10,999 bases of DNA. It comes from Betaproteobacteria bacterium UBA6904. Lineage in GTDB: Bacteria > Pseudomonadota > Gammaproteobacteria > Burkholderiales > SG8-39. The translations under genes were made by a program, and so were the position numbers. The DNA lies in the NCBI GenBank assembly GCA_002451175.1, contig DKBI01000094.1, positions 1 to 10,999 of the forward strand, in the 5' to 3' direction. Below the pieces are notes generated by a model that ran no database searches, was not told the origin of the DNA, and saw only the letters and a list, made by a program, of their open reading frames with translations. Position 1 is the first letter of the stretch, and each line of letters starts with the position of its first letter. Shown in pieces: positions 1 through 6,715 of the stretch.

Positions 1-766
1 GGCCCTCGGCGTCGGTCGTGCAGCAGGGCAGCTTCTCGAGTTCGGCGCGCAAGCGCACGGCATCCAGGTCGGGCAGTGTCCGCTCGCCGTAGGCGCGCGC
101 GGGGTCGATACGCTCGTAGTCGAAATCGCCGTCCGGCAGCGCGACCGCAAATCCGAAACGCAGCTCGCGCGGGCGCGACCCGGTTCGCGCCGGGGCGGCG
201 GCGCCCGCCAGCCCGCGCGCGGCCTCGTCGTCCCAGGAATCCGCATGCAGGCTCACGTCGAGAAAACGCCCGCCCTCGACGCGCGGCAGGAACACCATGC
301 CTTCGGTCAGCGTACCCGGGGGCAGCAGCACGCGCATCGCTTCGTCGCGCAGGTGCTGGCGCAGCGCGTCGAATGCGCCAGCGGGCACGTCGCCCTGCAC
401 CATCAGCGCAACCTCGTCCGCCGAATAGAAATCGGCATCCAGCAGATTCGGAATGAACCACAGCCGGCGGCCGGAGGCGTTGCGCACGCCGAGCCATGCC
501 ACCTGCACCTCGCGCGCGGCGAGATCCGCGCCGAAATGCGCGCGCGCCTGCGCGTCGGTCAGGATGGCCGCCGAGACGGTGACCCCGTCCAGCTGCTTCG
601 ACTGGAGCGTAGCGAGCGCCGCAGGCAACTCGAGCGGCGCGCGCACGAGCGGCGCCGCGCAGCCCGCAAGGGCCCCGAGCAGTCCGGCCAGGAGCAGCGT
701 GCGCGTTGCAAGGCTTTCGATGGCGACTGGCCGAAAGCGACTCGCCCTGCACTCCCCCGCCCCCAT
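1..766 (-). CDS. LssY_C-type lipoprotein, 3' end outside window
   Basis: Read on the minus strand from an ATG at 766, an uninterrupted frame of 255 codons runs off the left edge. The N-terminus has an arginine-containing n-region, a hydrophobic stretch at residues 23-34 and a clear lipobox LAGC with the lipidated Cys at 36, so this is probably a membrane-anchored lipoprotein. The last visible residues read LPCCTTDAEG, which I recognise from memory as the opening of the LssY C-terminal domain; the preceding part contains a GERTLPDLDAVRLR stretch that fits the same family. The biochemical role of that domain is not established. The start lies 8 bases after the stop of the upstream secretion ATPase, and the putative ribosome-binding AAGG overlaps that stop, so the two genes are very likely co-transcribed and translationally coupled. 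The frame and lipoprotein call are firm; the domain name rests on a motif at the very edge. Confidence 0.8.
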   Translation of the reverse strand, partial: MGAGECRASRFRPVAIESLATRTLLLAGLLGALAGCAAPLVRAPLELPAALATLQSKQLDGVTVSAAILTDAQARAHFGADLAAREVQVAWLGVRNASGRRLWFIPNLLDADFYSADEVALMVQGDVPAGAFDALRQHLRDEAMRVLLPPGTLTEGMVFLPRVEGGRFLDVSLHADSWDDEAARGLAGAAAPARTGSRPRELRFGFAVALPDGDFDYERIDPARAYGERTLPDLDAVRLRAELEKLPCCTTDAEG

Positions 767-774
767 TGCCGACC

Positions 775-2949
775 TTATCGCGCCAGAACCGCACGCGCGC
801 GGTCGACGATTTCCTGCGGGGTCACCGGCTTGACGAGATAGTCCGCCACGCCATGGCCTTCGAGCAGCTTGTGGAGCCGGGTGTCACCCTCAGGGACGAT
901 GACGAGCATCGGCAGACGGGCCCAAGCAATCGCCACGCGCATGCGTTTCAAGAGCTCGACGTTGTCCTGGCCAGTGCCCGCGTCCAGATCGAGGATCAGC
1001 AGGACCACGTCGTCCTGCGTCTCGAGGATGCGGCGCAACGTGTCGATTTCGCCCGTGCCATGCACTCTCACGCCAGACGCCACCAGGGCTTCGCCAACGA
1101 CCTGGCGCTCGGCGGGGTCGCTCTCGAAGTGGACGACGCCGATACCGCTTTGCTCGCGCTCCACGGTTTGCAGCGCGGCGAGGGTCCCGGCGGGCACTGC
1201 GCGGCTGAATTGTCGCCCGATGTCGGTCCAGAAATGCTGGCCGATGACGCGCGCAGCCTCGCCCGCGGTCGTATCGCCGGAGATCACCCGGTTCATCGCC
1301 GCGATGGCCAGCGACGCGAGGGGTCCGCTGGCGGCTTCCCGCAGCTTGCCCAGGTCGCCGTGCTCCCGGGCGACGACGACCGCCAGCTCTGGCGTCATCT
1401 CGACGATCTCGCAGACCGGGAAGCGTCCCAGGTAGCCGGTCCCGTGGCAGGCCTCGCATCCGGCCGCGCGGAAGCGCGGCAGCTCGCCGGAAAGCTGCTG
1501 GAACAGGCGCTCCTCTAGGAGCAGCTCGCCCCCGACCGGCTTGCGGCAAGCCTCGCACAAGCGGCGCAACAGCCGCTGCGCGAGCACGGCCGCCACCGCG
1601 TCCGCCACGACGGACGGATGCACGCCGAGGTCGATCAGCCGCGGGACCGCCGTGACGGCATCGTTGGTATGCAGCGTCGACAGCACGAGGTGGCCCGTGA
1701 GCGCCGCCTGCATCGCAATCTCGGCCGTTTCGGCATCCCGGATCTCGCCGATCAGCACGACATCCGGGTCCTGCCGCAGGATGGAGCGCAGCGAACTGGC
1801 GAACGTGAGCCCCGCTTTCGGATTCACTTCGACCTGCGAGATCCCCGCGATGCGGTACTCGACCGGGTTCTCCACGGTGATGATGCTCACGCCGACGCTG
1901 TTGATCTCGGCGAGCATCGAGTAGAGCGTCGACGTCTTGCCCGAGCCGGTCGGCCCGGTGAGCAGCAGCAGCCCCGACGTGCGCCCGAGCAGGCGCCGCA
2001 AGGTCAGCGTGGCAGCCTTGCTGAGCCCGCTCCCGGACAGCTGATGCACGCGGCCCTGGTCGAGAATGCGAATCACCAGCCGCTCGCCGCGGCTCGCCGG
2101 AAGCACCGACAGGCGCAGATCGTAGTCGGCGCGCCCGATCACGAGCGACATGCGGCCATCCTGCGCCATGCGGTCGTTGGTCGGATCCATCCCGCCCTGC
2201 GCCTTGAAGAAGCGCGTCACGGCCTTCAGCACGGGGGCCGGAAAGATCGCGACGCGGCGCAGAATGCCGTCGACGCGCGAGCGCGCGATGCCGCCGCCGG
2301 CGAACGGCTGCAAGTGCAGATCCGACGCGCGCGTCTCGATCGCCTCGAGCAGCAAGGACCGGCTGAGGCGGACGATGGCGCTCTGCTCGACGTCGCCGCC
2401 GGCAAACGGTTCGCCCTCGTCCGACCAGCGCATCGTCCCGATGGCGCCGCCCTGCTGCTCCGCGACGCGCGCGTAGGCGGAAACGATTGCTTCGTCGATG
2501 GCGTCCGGCGGCGCCACGCGCACCTCCAGCTTGCGGTTCGCCACGAATTGCACCCGGGACAATCCCCCGCCGGGAAACGGGCATGCCGCGGCAACCACGA
2601 GCCGCGCACCATCCACGGCGAGCGGCAGGACGAGGTGTTCGCTCGCCAGCTTCTCGGGCACCAGCTGCGCGGCAAATGCGTCCGACTTGCCGAGATCGGT
2701 CGCCACTTGCAGACCGAGTTCGTTGGCGATGCCCTTCGCCAGCCCCCACGCGTCGACGCCAGCGGCGGCTGCGATCTGCGCCCACGCGCTGCGCACGGAC
2801 GCATCCAGTTCAAGCGTATCCAGCGGCCTTGCGTTCGGAAACGCGCGCCGCGCGATCGCTCGGATCCGCCCCGCTAGCGACATCGAATGCTCATTGGACA
2901 TCATGGGAATTTGCGCGAGCGCGCCCAGACCGTGTCTGCTCTGTGGCAC
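775..2949 (-). CDS. GspE/PulE/PilB-type secretion ATPase with C-terminal receiver domain
   Basis: A 724-residue hexameric-type secretion ATPase that would power assembly of a type II secretion pseudopilus or a type IV pilus from the cytoplasmic face. Visible motifs: an ASDLHLQP segment at 208-215, Walker A GPTGSGKT at 332-339, Asp box around ITVENPVEYR (357-366), Walker B VVLIGEIRD (397-405), His box GHLVLSTLHTND (419-430), and a zinc tetracysteine CxxC (465/468) plus CxxC (498/501). Residues about 601-724 form an extra receiver-like domain: acidic pocket E609/D611, probable phosphoacceptor D654, and Lys707 in VKP. The usual Thr/Ser switch position appears to be Val685. The start is uncertain: GTG at 2949 has an upstream AGG at about 9 bases, but ATGs at 2904, 2901 and 2883 are alternatives. 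A lipoprotein gene follows 8 bases downstream and a pilin-like gene is encoded divergently, so a role in a pilus-like system is inferred. GspE versus PilB cannot be decided here. Confidence 0.93.
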   Translation of the reverse strand: MPQSRHGLGALAQIPMMSNEHSMSLAGRIRAIARRAFPNARPLDTLELDASVRSAWAQIAAAAGVDAWGLAKGIANELGLQVATDLGKSDAFAAQLVPEKLASEHLVLPLAVDGARLVVAAACPFPGGGLSRVQFVANRKLEVRVAPPDAIDEAIVSAYARVAEQQGGAIGTMRWSDEGEPFAGGDVEQSAIVRLSRSLLLEAIETRASDLHLQPFAGGGIARSRVDGILRRVAIFPAPVLKAVTRFFKAQGGMDPTNDRMAQDGRMSLVIGRADYDLRLSVLPASRGERLVIRILDQGRVHQLSGSGLSKAATLTLRRLLGRTSGLLLLTGPTGSGKTSTLYSMLAEINSVGVSIITVENPVEYRIAGISQVEVNPKAGLTFASSLRSILRQDPDVVLIGEIRDAETAEIAMQAALTGHLVLSTLHTNDAVTAVPRLIDLGVHPSVVADAVAAVLAQRLLRRLCEACRKPVGGELLLEERLFQQLSGELPRFRAAGCEACHGTGYLGRFPVCEIVEMTPELAVVVAREHGDLGKLREAASGPLASLAIAAMNRVISGDTTAGEAARVIGQHFWTDIGRQFSRAVPAGTLAALQTVEREQSGIGVVHFESDPAERQVVGEALVASGVRVHGTGEIDTLRRILETQDDVVLLILDLDAGTGQDNVELLKRMRVAIAWARLPMLVIVPEGDTRLHKLLEGHGVADYLVKPVTPQEIVDRARAVLAR
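2926..2938. promoter_or_regulatory. Short perfect inverted repeat near divergent promoters
   Basis: CAGAC-CGT-GTCTG is a perfect 5-3-5 inverted repeat. It lies inside the ATPase reading frame if translation starts at the GTG at 2949, but in the noncoding spacer if the true start is 2904, 2901 or 2883. The spacer to the plus-strand gene at 3001 must hold divergent promoters. I see only a weak -10-like GATAAC at 2954-2959. The repeat could be an operator or chance. Confidence 0.2.
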
Positions 2950-3000
2950 TCATGATAACCTACGCGGCCAGTCAAGAATTCCCTACGGTCAGCAGCCCCG

Positions 3001-3441
3001 ATGCAGTCCAAGCCCGACCTGCACAGTCTGACGCAAGCCGCGTACGACGAAGTTCAGGAAACCACCGGCCGTTCCCGGCGCCCGACCTCGGGCAAGGGAC
3101 AGCCTCTCTGGTGGAAGCCGGCCGCGTGGACGCTCCTCGGCGTGCTGCTCGTCTACGGCCTGTGGCAACTGGGAAATCTGTCCTCGCGCAAAGGGGCGAG
3201 TGCGGAGGCCGATCTCGAAAGCGTGCTCACGCAGGCGCGCGACGTGGTCGAGGCGGCTCGGCGCGCCGATCGTGACTTGCCCGATGCGCTGCCCAGCGCC
3301 TCGCTGGCCGCCATCGTGCGCTACGAGCGCTACGTCAACGACCATCACGAGCAAGCGTACCGACTGTCCGTGTCCAGCCACGGCATCACGCTGTGGCTCG
3401 ACAGCGATGGCAACCGCGACGTGCGCCGCACCCGAGACTGA
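3001..3441 (+). CDS. Small single-span inner-membrane protein, function unknown
   Basis: A 146-residue protein I do not recognise. Residues 1-37 are polar with a basic patch (SRRPTSGKG) and would lie in the cytoplasm; a tryptophan-rich hydrophobic span at about 38-58 would anchor it as a bitopic protein; the rest would face the periplasm, beginning with a helical charged region (66-112) and ending in a short segment containing LWLDSDGNRDV. The ATG at 3001 is the only reasonable start because an in-frame stop sits at 2956, although no strong ribosome-binding site precedes it. It is divergent from the GspE-like ATPase and ends 17 bases before the pilin-like gene, so it probably shares a transcript with the pilin. 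Its topology would suit a minor assembly or anchoring component of a pilus-like system, but that is inferred from position and shape only. Confidence 0.8.
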   Translation: MQSKPDLHSLTQAAYDEVQETTGRSRRPTSGKGQPLWWKPAAWTLLGVLLVYGLWQLGNLSSRKGASAEADLESVLTQARDVVEAARRADRDLPDALPSASLAAIVRYERYVNDHHEQAYRLSVSSHGITLWLDSDGNRDVRRTRD

Positions 3442-3449
3442 AACATTAC

Positions 3450-3454
3450 GGAGA
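3450..3454 (+). promoter_or_regulatory. Ribosome-binding site deciding the pilin start
   Basis: GGAGA lies 4 bases before the ATG at 3459. It favours that start over an in-frame upstream ATG at 3393, which would overlap the preceding gene and place 22 extra residues before the prepilin leader. Confidence 0.7.
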
Positions 3455-3458
3455 AGCC

Positions 3459-4202
3459 ATGCAGCCCAAGTTCCTGCAGCGCGGATTCACGCTTCTGGAG
3501 ATCCTGATCAGCGTCGCCGTGGTCGGCATTCTCGTCGCGATCGCCTACCCCCTCTACCGCAACTACCAGGCGAAGGCGCGCGCCTCGGACATCGTGGTGA
3601 AGTACGACGCCGTGCGCTCGGGCATCGGTGCGGAACTCGCGCAGGGCTCGGTCGAGAACTGCGTCGACCTGTCCTCGAGGTTGAACCCGGACAACTTCCG
3701 CGACCCCTACGCCCGCCTCGCGATCGGCTACGAGAAAGGCAGCGACGGATACCGCGCGGTGTTCGTGGTCTGCGCCGAAGCGGCGCAGCAAGGCGCCCTG
3801 GGCATCGCGGTCGCGCGCGAGGCGCATGGCGTGTTCACGAAGACGCACGGGGTCGAGAAAGGCGCGGTGCTCACCGACTCCGTGACCAGTTTTGCGGTGC
3901 CCATCGCCACGGCGGCGAGTGCCGTGTGCCGTACGGCGCCCGCCAATCCGTCGACACAATGCGGGATCGCGCAGGCGCCGGTCGCCGTGCCTGGCCCGTC
4001 GACCGCCCAGCCCCCGACGGGCAGTCCGGCCGGTGGTCCCGTCGTGCAGCCGACCGGTACGCAGCCGCCAGTGGCGCAGGAGCCGCGACCGCAGCCGCAA
4101 GCGCCGCAGCCAGTCCAGCCGCGGCCCAGCGCGTCGTGTCCTCCCGGCTACCGTCCCAACCCGCAGGGGCACTGCGTGCCGGATCATGGCAACAGGAAAT
4201 GA
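3459..4202 (+). CDS. Type IV pilin-like protein with Pro/Gln-rich tail and C-terminal cysteine loop
   Basis: A 247-residue prepilin-like protein. The leader ends in QRG followed by FTLLEILISV, giving the prepilin peptidase cut between Gly9 and Phe10 and the conserved Glu at mature position 5; the hydrophobic helix covers about residues 10-30. After the helix comes a short globular region with Cys at about 66, 104 and 157. From about residue 165 the chain turns into a proline-, glutamine- and alanine-rich linker of some 60 residues, and it ends with CPPGYRPNPQGHCVPD, a small loop closed by two cysteines. A pilin core does not normally carry such a tail. The start is fixed by the GGAGA site and by the leader length. 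The gene sits 17 bases after a single-span membrane protein gene and runs into the next gene. It is probably a (pseudo)pilin or minor pilin served by the nearby ATPase; major or minor subunit status is not decidable. Confidence 0.9.
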   Translation: MQPKFLQRGFTLLEILISVAVVGILVAIAYPLYRNYQAKARASDIVVKYDAVRSGIGAELAQGSVENCVDLSSRLNPDNFRDPYARLAIGYEKGSDGYRAVFVVCAEAAQQGALGIAVAREAHGVFTKTHGVEKGAVLTDSVTSFAVPIATAASAVCRTAPANPSTQCGIAQAPVAVPGPSTAQPPTGSPAGGPVVQPTGTQPPVAQEPRPQPQAPQPVQPRPSASCPPGYRPNPQGHCVPDHGNRK

Positions 4203-4233
4203 TGGCCAGCGTCTGTCCTGGGCGCGACGCCTG

Positions 4234-5718
4234 ATGCGTTGGCGATCGCTTCTTTACCGCGTGACTCACACGCTGGGCGTCATGCTGCTCGGCATGGCAG
4301 CGCTCCCCGCGCTGGCCGCCAATCCGGCGTTCGATTGCAGTCGGGCGGGCGGCACCGTCGAGCGGCTCGTCTGCGCAGATGCGGGGCTCGCCGCGCTCGA
4401 CCGCAAGCTGTCGAGCGTCTTCGCCCGCGCAATGAAGAACCTGCCCCCGCCGGGCAAGAAGAACCAGCGCACTCTGCAGCGCGGCTGGATCAAGGGGCGT
4501 AACGAGTGCTGGAAAGCGGAAGCGGTGCGCACCTGCGTCGAGTCGGAATACGCCACGCGCATCACCGAGCTGCAGATCATCGGCGGGCTCGTCGAGGTGC
4601 CTGCCTATGTCGGCTACGTCTGCAATGCGGATCCGCGCAGGCCCTTCACGGCGACGTTCTACGGCAATACCGAGCTGCCGAGCGCGGTGCTGACCTACGG
4701 CAGCGACCAGGTCATCGCCTATCGCGCGATGAGCGGCAGCGGCGCGCGCTATGCGGGACGCAACGTGTCGTTCTGGGAGCACCAGGGCGAGGCGGCGGTG
4801 GAGTGGATGGGCGCGAAGTTCTCGTGCAAGCCCTCGTCGCCCGCGGGCGCGGCGACGGTGCAGGCGCCCGGTGCTGCCGCTGCGGCCGCGCGGATCCCTC
4901 CCGAGGCGCTGCGCAACCTGACCTATCGCGGGATCGACGGGGAGCGGCGCCCCCTGCCCTTCAAGGACGGCCGGTGGGAGGGCCCGCCGGCGATCCCCGG
5001 CGGCGCGACCTATCCGCAGGCCAACCTGATCGAAAGCCTCGTCGCGCACGGCGACCTCGACGGCGACGGCGTGAGCGACGCGGTGGTTCTGATCAACTTT
5101 TCCGGCGGCGGCACAGGGCAATTTCTGCACGTCGCCGCCGTCAAGCGCGTTGGCGCGACGGTCCGCAACGTGGCGACGCGGCTCGTCGGCGACCGCGTGC
5201 AGATCCGCGATCTGCGCGTCGAAGGACGGCAGATCGTCCTCGATGTCGTCCGCGCCGGCCCCAACGATCCCGGCTGCTGCGCGGGCGAACTGGCGACGCT
5301 GGCCTGGACGCTGGAGAAGAACGCGTTGCGGCCTGCCGCTCGGCCGGAACAGCCCGCGCGCCTCACGCCCGACGCGCTGGCCGGAAATCAATGGGTGCTG
5401 CGCAAGTGGAACCCGAACGAGTCCGCGGCAGCGGAGCCCGAGGTGACGCTCGCCTACGCCGACGGCAAGTTCGCCGGGCAGGCCGGCTGCAACCGCTATT
5501 CCGCGGCTGTCAGCGCGAGGGGCGAATTCGCCGGCGATCTCGCCATGGGACCCGCGCTGACCACGCGGATGGCCTGCCCCGGCGACGCGATGACGCTCGA
5601 GGCGCGCTTCCTCGCCGCGCTTGCCGGCGTGGAGCGGTTCTGGTTTCATGCCGGCCAGCTCGCCCTGGCCTATCGCCAGGGGGAGGCCTCGGGCGTGCTG
5701 TTCTTCGCCAGGCGCTGA
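4234..5718 (+). CDS. Exported LprI/DUF1311-MliC-META multidomain protein, probable lysozyme inhibitor
   Basis: A 494-residue periplasmic protein with a Sec signal peptide ending LPALAA near residue 29. Residues about 33-115 match the LprI/DUF1311 fold (FDCSRAGG start, LVCAD, KGRNECW, CVESEYATRI, with Cys35, 47, 92 and 101). Residues about 125-200 match MliC, the inhibitor of c-type lysozyme (VGYVC at 126-130, SGSGARY, FWEHQGEA, closing Cys198). Residues about 228-366 are an uncharacterised domain with a calcium-site-like DLDGDGVSD loop and a CC pair at 348-349. Residues about 380-480 match META/HslJ (NQWVLRKW, AGCNRYSA). MliC proteins inhibit host lysozyme, and mycobacterial LprI has been reported to do so; inhibition here is inferred. 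The Lys usual in the FWxKG motif seems replaced by His. The start at 4234 gives a normal signal peptide; the in-frame ATG at 4186, overlapping the pilin gene, is an alternative. The 121-base gap to the next gene shows no clear terminator. Confidence 0.88.
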   Translation: MRWRSLLYRVTHTLGVMLLGMAALPALAANPAFDCSRAGGTVERLVCADAGLAALDRKLSSVFARAMKNLPPPGKKNQRTLQRGWIKGRNECWKAEAVRTCVESEYATRITELQIIGGLVEVPAYVGYVCNADPRRPFTATFYGNTELPSAVLTYGSDQVIAYRAMSGSGARYAGRNVSFWEHQGEAAVEWMGAKFSCKPSSPAGAATVQAPGAAAAAARIPPEALRNLTYRGIDGERRPLPFKDGRWEGPPAIPGGATYPQANLIESLVAHGDLDGDGVSDAVVLINFSGGGTGQFLHVAAVKRVGATVRNVATRLVGDRVQIRDLRVEGRQIVLDVVRAGPNDPGCCAGELATLAWTLEKNALRPAARPEQPARLTPDALAGNQWVLRKWNPNESAAAEPEVTLAYADGKFAGQAGCNRYSAAVSARGEFAGDLAMGPALTTRMACPGDAMTLEARFLAALAGVERFWFHAGQLALAYRQGEASGVLFFARR

Positions 5719-5839
5719 CCCGCTCCGCCCTTGGCCACATGCCATCCGTTCGTGAAGCGCAGACGCCCGCCTCGTTCGCCGGGCTGCAGATGACATCGCC
5801 GTCGCTCGGAGAGCTCTGGAATCGGAAACGAGGACCCTC

Positions 5840-6595
5840 ATGAATCAACGCGTTGCCATGGTCCTCCTCGCCGCCGCCGTGCTCGCCGGCGCGCACCCTG
5901 CCCCGTCCTTCGCCGCGGACGACGCAGAGCGTTCCGTCAAACCGGTGCAGTTCAAGAAGGGCAGCAGTTCGGCCACCCTCACGGGGCGCATCCAAGGGCG
6001 TCAATACGTCGACTACACCCTGCGTGCCGGCGCGGGACAGCACGTCGCGCTGAAACTCGAGGCCAGCAGTGCGTCGGCCTACGTCAACCTGTTGCCACCC
6101 GGTTCGCCCGACGCCGCGATGTACATCGGCCAGGTCGGCGACAATCGCTTCGAGGGCCTGCTGCCGGATGACGGTGTATACACCCTGCGCGTCTATCTGG
6201 TGCGGGCGGCGGCACGGCGCGACGCCGCCACCCGCTACACGCTGACCATCGCCGTGACGGGCAAGCCGCTGCCACCGCTCTCGGCGGCCCGGGACGCGCT
6301 GGTCGCCGGCACGCGCTACCACGCGCAGGCGACGATCGCCTGCGCACCCGCCTATACGCAGACGAAGCAATGTGCCGCCGGCGTCGTGCGCCGCGGCGTC
6401 GACGGCTCGGCGACGGTCGAGTTGCGCTGGGATGCGACCCGCACGCGCCGCATCCTTTTCGTCAAAGGCAGCCCGGTCGCGGCGGACGTGCCGCAGCCCA
6501 TGAAGTTCACGCGCGACGAGCGCGGCCAATACCGGATCGTCTTCAGCGACGACGAGCGCTTCGACGTGCCGGAAGGTCTGGTGTTCGGCGGGTGA
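5840..6595 (+). CDS. Exported PliG-like g-type lysozyme inhibitor with extra C-terminal domain
   Basis: A 251-residue secreted protein with a signal peptide of about 25 residues (cut near SFA-ADD). Residues about 36-140 match PliG of E. coli as I remember it: VQFKKGSSSATLTGRI against VEFRKGHSSAQYSGEI, a shared YxxYT segment, GVYTLRVYL, and an Arg-x3-Arg pair (Arg122 and Arg126) at the position of the arginines implicated in g-type lysozyme inhibition. Known PliG proteins end there. This one continues with residues about 158-251, a domain with two Cys (168, 178), a GVVRRGVDGSATVEL segment and the ending FDVPEGLVFGG. I recall similar C-terminal segments in other proteobacterial hypothetical proteins; its function is unknown. 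GAGG lies 7 bases before the ATG. The preceding gene carries LprI and MliC domains, which strengthens the lysozyme-resistance reading. Inhibitory activity itself is inferred. Confidence 0.88.
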   Translation: MNQRVAMVLLAAAVLAGAHPAPSFAADDAERSVKPVQFKKGSSSATLTGRIQGRQYVDYTLRAGAGQHVALKLEASSASAYVNLLPPGSPDAAMYIGQVGDNRFEGLLPDDGVYTLRVYLVRAAARRDAATRYTLTIAVTGKPLPPLSAARDALVAGTRYHAQATIACAPAYTQTKQCAAGVVRRGVDGSATVELRWDATRTRRILFVKGSPVAADVPQPMKFTRDERGQYRIVFSDDERFDVPEGLVFGG

Positions 6596-6715
6596 ACGGA
6601 TGCGCTGCCCGCTGAGTACCCCGACCGTCCGACGGGATCGTGCGACGGCACGCCGCGCTTGCGGGTGAACGCGTCACGCCCTGTCCCGCCCATTGACCAA
6701 CGCGCCGAGGACCCC

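Noticed and set aside
245..841. Plus-strand open frames across the lipoprotein gene
   Set aside because: They are Arg/Ala-rich and lack a start context; the minus-strand frame has a lipobox and is coupled to the ATPase gene.
890..2785. Second long minus-strand frame inside the secretion ATPase
   Set aside because: Arg-rich out-of-frame translation of the ATPase gene; all ATPase motifs lie in the other frame.
2951..2953. Minus-strand ATG just upstream of the ATPase GTG
   Set aside because: It is out of frame with the ATPase and its product has no recognisable feature.
5719..5839. Spacer between the MliC-META and PliG-like genes searched for promoter or terminator
   Set aside because: Only an 8-base AGAGCTCT palindrome at 5810-5817 and the GAGG ribosome-binding site are visible; no convincing promoter boxes or T-tailed hairpin.
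3871..5841. Long open frame on the minus strand opposite the pilin and MliC-META genes
   Set aside because: Low-complexity Arg/Ala/Gly translation with no domain; it mirrors genes with clear signal peptides and motifs, as expected in GC-rich DNA.
6625..6635. CCGTC-C-GACGG inverted repeat upstream of the DUF389 gene
   Set aside because: A 5-base stem with a 1-base loop cannot fold as a hairpin and has no T-run; such palindromes arise often at this GC content.
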